This document shows, in pieces, positions 1 to 3,858 of a stretch of 6,087 bases of DNA. The notes under the pieces are model-generated. The model made no database searches. It worked only from the letters and a program-made list of their open reading frames with translations, and was not told where the DNA came from. Numbering within the stretch: the stretch's first letter is position 1; each line of letters opens with the position of its first letter. Source of the stretch: Elusimicrobia bacterium CG06_land_8_20_14_3_00_38_11 (GTDB taxonomy: Bacteria > Elusimicrobiota > UBA8919); assembly GCA_002780205.1 (NCBI GenBank), contig PEVQ01000229.1:827-6913 (forward strand), written 5' to 3'. The translations under genes and the position numbers were made by a program.

Positions 1-71
1 CAGACGAATCATCGTCCAGTTAAAACTGGACGCTACAACTATATTCGTCCCGATAAATCGGGACGCTACAA
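1..71 (-). repeat. REP-like palindrome pair, left copy of a 71-bp duplicated unit
   Basis: Two perfect 20-nt palindromes lie at 13-32 (CGTCCAGTTAAAACTGGACG) and 46-65 (CGTCCCGATAAATCGGGACG). Each is followed at once by CTAC (33-36 and 66-69), so on the minus strand each reads GTAG plus hairpin. GTAG next to a hairpin is the known layout of REP elements. Positions 1-71 match 3780-3850 at 69 of 71 bases, differing only at 2 and 39. The unit reaches the window edge and may continue to the left. It ends 22 bases before the likely start of the permease gene, and the permease frame stays open through it. Confidence 0.85.
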
Positions 72-93
72 TTTGTCTACAATTTTTTCCTAT

Positions 94-897
94 ATGCAAC
101 TGATAACAGCATTTATAAAACGGGATTTTTTAATAGAAAAGAGTTACAGGTTTAATTATCTTCTGCGGCTCCTCAATATTTTTTTCTATATTGTCATATT
201 TTACTTTCTATCCCAACTTTTTGGAAAATCAGCATCCCCTTATCTATTACAATACGGGTCGGATTATTTTGCGTTTGTAATTATAGGGCTCGCATTTTCA
301 AGGTATCTCGGTGTAAGTATTTCCGCATTCTCATCGGCCCTCCAGCAGGAACAATTAACAGGAACTATCGAGATGCTTTTTGCAACACCTGTAAGTCCAT
401 CAAAAATAATTATTCTTTCATCACTGTGGCAGTTTCTTTATGCAACGATAGAGATAATTATTTATTTCTTGTTTGGTGTGTTTATTTTTGGATTAAAAAT
501 ATATTTGGTTAACATAAATATCGCAATAATTTTGATACTTTTGACGGTGATTTCTTTCAGCGGGTTGGGCTTGATATCGGCGGCGTGTATAATGCTTCTT
601 AAACGGGGCGACCCTGTCGGCTGGTTGTTTTGCGGAATCTCGGAACTTTTTGGCGGCGTTTATTTTCCTATAGCAATCCTTCCTTCGGGATTACAAAAAA
701 TATCATATCTTTTACCGATTACTTACTCGCTCAATGGTTTAAGGAAAATTTTACTTACGGGAAGCGGGGTGGAAAGTGTATCCGGTGATATTTTTGCTCT
801 TTTTGTATTCTCAATTTTACTTTTACCAGCAGGATTGATACTATTTAATCTGGCTGTAAAAAAGGTAAAACTGGACGGAACATTGGGACATTATTAG
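94..897 (+). CDS. ABC-2 type transporter permease
   Basis: Inner-membrane subunit of an ABC exporter; an ATP-binding partner would power it but is not in this window and may lie to the left. From ATG 94 the protein has 267 residues. A short cytoplasmic N-terminus (AFIKRDFLIEKSYRF) precedes about six hydrophobic segments, near residues 20-43, 57-80, 105-134, 140-168, 176-196 and 232-256. The EQLTGTIEMLFATPVSP stretch (from about residue 86) between segments 2 and 3, and the YFPIAILPSGLQ...LPITY stretch after segment 5, are typical of ABC-2 permeases of this size. Substrate cannot be told; members export polysaccharides, lipids or drugs. Start choice: ATG 94 places the KRD motif at the usual distance. 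TTG 73 would add seven residues, and the frame is open to the window edge. Neither start has a clear Shine-Dalgarno site. The last residues (KLDGTLGHY) lie in DNA that resembles half of a local palindrome. Confidence 0.88.
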   Translation: MQLITAFIKRDFLIEKSYRFNYLLRLLNIFFYIVIFYFLSQLFGKSASPYLLQYGSDYFAFVIIGLAFSRYLGVSISAFSSALQQEQLTGTIEMLFATPVSPSKIIILSSLWQFLYATIEIIIYFLFGVFIFGLKIYLVNINIAIILILLTVISFSGLGLISAACIMLLKRGDPVGWLFCGISELFGGVYFPIAILPSGLQKISYLLPITYSLNGLRKILLTGSGVESVSGDIFALFVFSILLLPAGLILFNLAVKKVKLDGTLGHY

Positions 898-1039
898 CCG
901 TTGGACTGGCAGCACCCGTGCTGTTATGTAACACCATAAGCTTCGTAGTGTGCATTTGTATCGTCCATCTTTAGATGGACGATTCGTTGGGTTAAAACCC
1001 AACGCTACATTGTGACACCACAAACAGATTCACACGGAT
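898..1039. other. Convergent intergenic region without a gene
   Basis: The stop of the permease (895-897) faces the stop of the nucleotidyltransferase (1040-1042). I see no gene here. It holds a small hairpin at 910-923 (CAGCA, loop CCCG, TGCTG) with no following T-run, the palindrome pair at 962-1008, and at 1024-1042 two GATTCA words 10 bases apart that run into the nucleotidyltransferase stop. The palindromes are placed where a two-way transcription end would be useful, but a terminator role is only inference. Confidence 0.7.
962..1008 (-). repeat. REP-like palindrome pair between convergent genes
   Basis: Two perfect 20-nt palindromes are three bases apart: CGTCCATCTTTAGATGGACG (962-981) and CGTTGGGTTAAAACCCAACG (985-1004). 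The second is followed by CTAC (1005-1008), the minus-strand GTAG head. The first is preceded by GTAT (958-961), one base from a plus-strand GTAG head, so the pair may be two units in opposite orientation. The same two stem types recur at 3609-3663. Confidence 0.85.
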
Positions 1040-1966
1040 TCAGTCAGCGGATAAATGTTTCAGCGAGATTATGAATACTACAAGTGTTTTAAGAATAAGT
1101 GAAAAAGGTCTTAAGAGCCGCGCTAAAATATAATTCATTCCGTATCTTCTTTCCAAAAATTCTTTTTCTGGAAAAATAAAATCAATAAGAAACTTAAACT
1201 TATGTGTAGAGACAACAAATTTTATCAGATGGCCGGTATCACGAATTTCTTTTTTTTTAATTATTGCCTCAAAAAAATTGAGATAGACATTTTCAATAAA
1301 ATTTGATGGTTTTAAAGACGCGAATAATCGCGAATCTAACACGAATACACGCGAATAATTCATAATAAACAGATACACAGGTATTTTCAGGTTAAATTGT
1401 TTTACTTTTTCTACAAAATCAGTCCAGTTTATCCCGTAGCGACCATAAATGGTCGCACTACCGTAGTGCGAGGATTTATCCTCGCTTATCCCGTAATATG
1501 TTATAAGTCGTTTTACATCCTCAAGCCAGATATTTTTTATTGTGCCATGATGAATCATTGAGTGATAGATTATGTAGATTATATGGTCTTGGGCGGAAAG
1601 TGTAAATGTTTTTATTCCGTCAATGTCCAGTTCAATCGCCGTTTTCCATACATCTAACCCGGGAAGAATATCTGTGTGTATATCCACAGCGCAACTGCAT
1701 CCAGTTTTTGCAAATGCGTACTCACCGGTTGTTTGCAGATGATAGCCGGTGCCTAACATACACGCAGTTGCTTTTTTCAAGTCATCCCTTTTTACTAAAA
1801 TATCAATATCCTCCATCGGTCTCAAAGAGATGTCGTCATAAACGGTTGAAATAAGTGCTGAACCTTTCAATAATATTACAGGAATTTTTTCTTTTTTGAA
1901 TTCTTTTAAGATATTTTTAATTTGCTCAAAAATTAAAATGTTCCGTGCTAAAATATTTTTATTCAT
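1040..1966 (-). CDS. Nucleotidyltransferase-fold family protein (NTP_transf_5-like)
   Basis: A 308-residue protein resembling the uncharacterised nucleotidyltransferase family (Pfam NTP_transf_5). Visible marks, in order: IPVILLKGSAL (about 28-38), a family-typical lysine-glycine motif; RPMEDIDILV (49-58), with D53 and D55 as the likely metal-binding acidic pair; VDIHTDI (94-100); a helix with DHIIYIIYHSMIHHG (127-141); WLEDVKRLI (147-155); and a FPEKEFLERRYG stretch (265-276) also usual in the family. Substrate is unknown; relatives occur beside exporters and peptide- or polysaccharide-modifying genes. Residues about 161-179 are a 19-residue insertion encoded by palindromic DNA, and NYSRVFVLDSRLFASL (203-218) is encoded by a run of CGCGAAT words. 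The frame is intact despite both. ATG 1966 fits the family N-terminus, but no Shine-Dalgarno is seen; an imperfect palindrome ends seven bases before the start codon. Activity is not certain given the insertions. Confidence 0.86.
   Translation of the reverse strand: MNKNILARNILIFEQIKNILKEFKKEKIPVILLKGSALISTVYDDISLRPMEDIDILVKRDDLKKATACMLGTGYHLQTTGEYAFAKTGCSCAVDIHTDILPGLDVWKTAIELDIDGIKTFTLSAQDHIIYIIYHSMIHHGTIKNIWLEDVKRLITYYGISEDKSSHYGSATIYGRYGINWTDFVEKVKQFNLKIPVYLFIMNYSRVFVLDSRLFASLKPSNFIENVYLNFFEAIIKKKEIRDTGHLIKFVVSTHKFKFLIDFIFPEKEFLERRYGMNYILARLLRPFSLILKTLVVFIISLKHLSAD
1319..1356. repeat. Four CGCGAAT-type words spaced 10-11 bp, inside the coding sequence
   Basis: CGCGAAT at 1319-1325, CGCGAAT at 1329-1335, CACGAAT at 1340-1346 and CGCGAAT at 1350-1356. 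Their starts are 10, 11 and 10 bases apart, close to one turn of B-DNA. The stretch is translated on the minus strand as part of the nucleotidyltransferase without a stop or frameshift. It may be an interspersed repeat inserted into, or replacing, part of the gene. Confidence 0.6.
1429..1495. repeat. Palindromic element inserted in frame, flanked by 10-bp direct repeats
   Basis: TTATCCCGTA occurs at 1429-1438 and again at 1486-1495, exactly 57 bases (19 codons) apart. Between them lie hairpin CGACCATAAATGGTCG (1440-1455) behind a GTAG head (1436-1439), palindrome GCACTACCGTAGTGC (1455-1469), and hairpin GCGAGGATTTATCCTCGC (1468-1485) with a second GTAG at 1463-1466. Removing 57 bases would join TYYGI to NWTDF without a frame change. 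The inserted residues, read on the minus strand, are SEDKSSHYGSATIYGRYGI. Confidence 0.8.
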
Positions 1967-1973
1967 ATAATTT

Positions 1974-2057
1974 CGTTGACTTAAAACCCAACGCTACAAC
2001 ATTGTAGCGTCCAGATTTATCTGGACGAAAAATCGTCCGTCTAAAGACGGACGCTAC
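1974..2057. repeat. Three REP-like palindromes between the PorV-like and nucleotidyltransferase genes
   Basis: An imperfect unit, CGTTGACTTAAAACCCAACG (1974-1993) with CTAC at 1994-1997; a perfect unit, CGTCCAGATTTATCTGGACG (2008-2027) with GTAG at 2004-2007; and a perfect unit, CGTCCGTCTAAAGACGGACG (2034-2053) with CTAC at 2054-2057. The first two meet head to head, which forms an extra palindrome GCTACAACATTGTAGC (1993-2008). The first ends seven bases from the nucleotidyltransferase start codon, where a ribosome binding site would be expected. Confidence 0.85.
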
Positions 2058-2067
2058 AGGTCTAAAA

Positions 2068-2087
2068 CCAGAGATTAAGGTTTTGCT
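2068..2087 (-). terminator. Possible weak terminator hairpin after the PorV-like gene
   Basis: On the minus strand, from the stop codon onward, AAAACC and GGTTTT can pair around a loop of eight or so bases. The GGTTTT arm gives a short U-run at the end. The stem has few GC pairs and overlaps the stop codon, so this is only a suggestion; the palindromes just beyond it could end transcription instead. Confidence 0.2.
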
Positions 2088-3585
2088 ATTCTCTATTATC
2101 CGCTTCTACTTCTACAATAGCAAATTTTGTTAAAGTTTTTGGTTCTAATGAAAATAGATTAGATGTTTCCATTTCTTTTTCAATTCTCAAATCTATTTTT
2201 TCCCATTTTTCACCTATAAGTTGGTAAAATTTAAAAGAAATCCCTTTATTTAATGACACAGTGATTTTCGGAATTTTCAGTGAGAGCGGCGGCAGATTAT
2301 GTTTTAACTCAAAAAATAGATAAGGAATACCTGACCCACTGAACTGTGGTATAAACGATGTTGTTGATTTTTCAATCCCTATTTTTATCCCTTCACTATT
2401 ACTCATATTTGTCAAAAATTCCATTCCAACTATATCTGCGTCATTAAAGTCCAGATTTGCCTTATAAATTCTTTGAGACGCTGAGATAATTACAGGCGTA
2501 ATGACTATATTTTTGATTTTATTTTCTATTTCTGGTTTTGGAATAGGTGGCTGCGGTAAAGGAATCGCAGGACCAAAACTAATTTTTTCTTTTATTGTTT
2601 CTTTCGGTTTTTGTTTCCCGAATTTTAAAGAAAATGAAACTCTGTGAGTGTTACCTAAATCACCAAACGGAACAAATGCATAATCAAGTCCAAAGTCCTT
2701 TATTTTCATCCCGACTCCGCCGGATACACCGCTTAACGCACCAAGTTCATTGCCATTGTGCCGATATGTGTAACCACCCCTTAGAGCAAGCATTTTTTTT
2801 ATCCAGTACTCCGCACCCAAGGAAAATTTTGCATAATTGTCTATCGGTTGATTCACATCTAATGCAAGAGTTAAATCGCCGTTAAAAAGACGATAGGCAC
2901 AGCCCGTTTTGAAATTCAAGGGAAGATTATAACCCTTTTCAATAAATTTTATTTTGGGACCAATGTTTTGGACTGATAAACCAAAAGAAAGTGGTAAAGT
3001 GGTAGAGTGGTAAAGTGAGCCTAAATCAACTGCAACGCCATTTGCTTTTTCAACATCTATCACCTGTCTGATATATTTGAACATAACGCCGTAAGCGGTG
3101 TTATTCCAAATTCTTTTTGCAAAACCGATTGAACCTGCAAAATCATATGCACCAAATTTTCCTTCCAGGTCTGTGAGTGGTTCTTCAGGGATTGCTTCAT
3201 TGAGTCCGCTTCTTCTTTCAAGGTCTTTTTTCATATAGAGCCCTGTAACAGAACCGGCAATAGATATTTTTTTATTTAATGGATGAACATAACCTAAATA
3301 ATCGGATTTTATGCTCTGGAACCATTCATTATGCATACCTGCAATTTGTTTTTTATCAAGTTGTATAATCCCGGCGGGGTTCCAGTATAAACCAAACACA
3401 TCGTCGGAGATAGCACAATAAGCACCACCCATCGCAATAGGTCTCGCACCAACTCCTATTTTCAAAAAAGTTGCAGATGTAGAGCCGGCATCAGGATGAA
3501 TTTTGGCAGCATAAAGGACAGAAAATAGAAAATAGAAAATAGAAAATAGAAAAGTCAAAAACCTTAATTTCCTTGTCTTTTTCAT
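2086..3585 (-). CDS. PorV/PorQ-like outer-membrane protein with extra C-terminal beta domain
   Basis: A 499-residue protein from ATG 3585. Signal peptide: MKKTRKLR, then a hydrophobic stretch ending LYAA (about 1-27). Residues about 28-323 form the PorV/PorQ-like (FadL-related) beta barrel, with the family's N-terminal marks FLKIGVGARPIAMGGA (40-55) and YWNPAG (67-72), followed by alternating strands such as LSFGLSVQNIGPKIKF. A proline-rich linker (about 339-351) leads to a C-terminal domain of about 140 residues. Its closing pattern, KFYQLIGEKWEKID (452-465) then TKFAIVEV (486-493), resembles surface beta domains of the PGF-pre-PGF kind. PorV in T9SS bacteria carries cargo to the surface attachment machinery; that role here is inferred from the neighbouring gene. 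ATG 3585 has a good Shine-Dalgarno (AAGAGGTG); GTG 3594 overlaps that site and is unlikely. A 7-bp tandem repeat underlies the signal peptide, and an 8-bp one underlies LYHSTTLPLSF. Confidence 0.85.
   Translation of the reverse strand: MKKTRKLRFLTFLFSIFYFLFSVLYAAKIHPDAGSTSATFLKIGVGARPIAMGGAYCAISDDVFGLYWNPAGIIQLDKKQIAGMHNEWFQSIKSDYLGYVHPLNKKISIAGSVTGLYMKKDLERRSGLNEAIPEEPLTDLEGKFGAYDFAGSIGFAKRIWNNTAYGVMFKYIRQVIDVEKANGVAVDLGSLYHSTTLPLSFGLSVQNIGPKIKFIEKGYNLPLNFKTGCAYRLFNGDLTLALDVNQPIDNYAKFSLGAEYWIKKMLALRGGYTYRHNGNELGALSGVSGGVGMKIKDFGLDYAFVPFGDLGNTHRVSFSLKFGKQKPKETIKEKISFGPAIPLPQPPIPKPEIENKIKNIVITPVIISASQRIYKANLDFNDADIVGMEFLTNMSNSEGIKIGIEKSTTSFIPQFSGSGIPYLFFELKHNLPPLSLKIPKITVSLNKGISFKFYQLIGEKWEKIDLRIEKEMETSNLFSLEPKTLTKFAIVEVEADNRE
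2991..3017. repeat. 8-bp tandem repeat, about three units, in the barrel domain
   Basis: GTGGTAAA (2991-2998), GTGGTAGA (2999-3006) and GTGGTAAA (3007-3014) are followed by a partial GTG. Three units make 24 bases, a whole number of codons, so the array keeps the frame. It encodes LYHSTTLPLS on the minus strand, probably at a strand or loop of the beta barrel. Confidence 0.75.
3521..3553. repeat. 7-bp tandem repeat (4.7 units) in the signal-peptide code
   Basis: The unit GAAAATA occurs four times without change (3521-3548), followed by GAAAA. On the minus strand it encodes FLFSIFYFLFS, the hydrophobic core of the PorV-like signal peptide. Seven is not a multiple of three, so loss or gain of one unit would shift the reading frame near the start of the gene. 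Confidence 0.85.
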
Positions 3586-3591
3586 TTTATT

Positions 3592-3599
3592 CACCTCTT
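3592..3599 (-). promoter_or_regulatory. Shine-Dalgarno site that sets the PorV-like start at ATG 3585
   Basis: On the minus strand AAGAGGTG stands seven to eight bases before ATG 3585. It is the only clear ribosome binding site in the window. It covers GTG 3594, which rules that codon out as a likely start. Confidence 0.8.
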
Positions 3600-3608
3600 G
3601 ACAATTTT

Positions 3609-3848
3609 GTAGCGTCCATCTTCAGATGGACGATATTTTCGTTGGGTTAAAACCCAACGCTACTTTACGGGCTATTTTCGTTGGGTTAAAACCCAAAAAA
3701 TTCGTTGGGTTAAAACCCAACGCTACTACTTTACTAACCAATGTCCATCTTTAGATGGACGGAATTTCGTCGTCCAAGTCGGACGAATCATCGTCCAGTT
3801 AAAACTGGACGCTACAATTATATTCGTCCCGATAAATCGGGACGCTAC
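3609..3848. repeat. Cluster of eight REP-like palindromes
   Basis: Hairpins, plus-strand coordinates: 3613-3632 (CGTCCATCTTCAGATGGACG, GTAG head at 3609-3612); 3640-3659 (CGTTGGGTTAAAACCCAACG, CTAC 3660-3663); 3681-3696 (same type, outer pairs and CTAC lost on the right); 3703-3722 (same type, CTAC 3723-3726); 3743-3760 (GTCCATCTTTAGATGGAC); 3771-3785 (CGTCCAAGTCGGACG, shortened); 3792-3811 (CTAC 3812-3815); 3825-3844 (CTAC 3845-3848). Only the first has its GTAG head on the plus strand; every other unit whose head is visible has it on the minus strand. The cluster fills nearly the whole 273-base gap between the propeller gene and the PorV-like gene, starting 10 bases beyond the propeller stop. 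No coding sequence is credible here. Confidence 0.88.
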
Positions 3849-3858
3849 AAAACCACTT

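Noticed and set aside
910..923. Intrinsic terminator after the permease
   Set aside because: CAGCA-CCCG-TGCTG is only a 5-bp stem and no T-run follows, so I mention it only as part of the gap.
841..1023. Minus-strand open frame between the permease and nucleotidyltransferase
   Set aside because: It is built from palindromes and the reverse of the permease end; the translated sequence resembles no protein and no ribosome site precedes it.
1606..1854. Plus-strand open frame opposite the nucleotidyltransferase
   Set aside because: It is antisense to the conserved motifs of a clear gene and has no family features.
3598..3603. TTGACA as a plus-strand -35 box
   Set aside because: No matching -10 box lies 16-18 bases downstream, and no plus-strand gene follows.
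3640..3848. CRISPR-like array
   Set aside because: The recurring units are palindromes of several different sequences with irregular spacing (steps of 39 and 24 bases in the most similar ones), and there are no unique spacers of equal length or cas genes.
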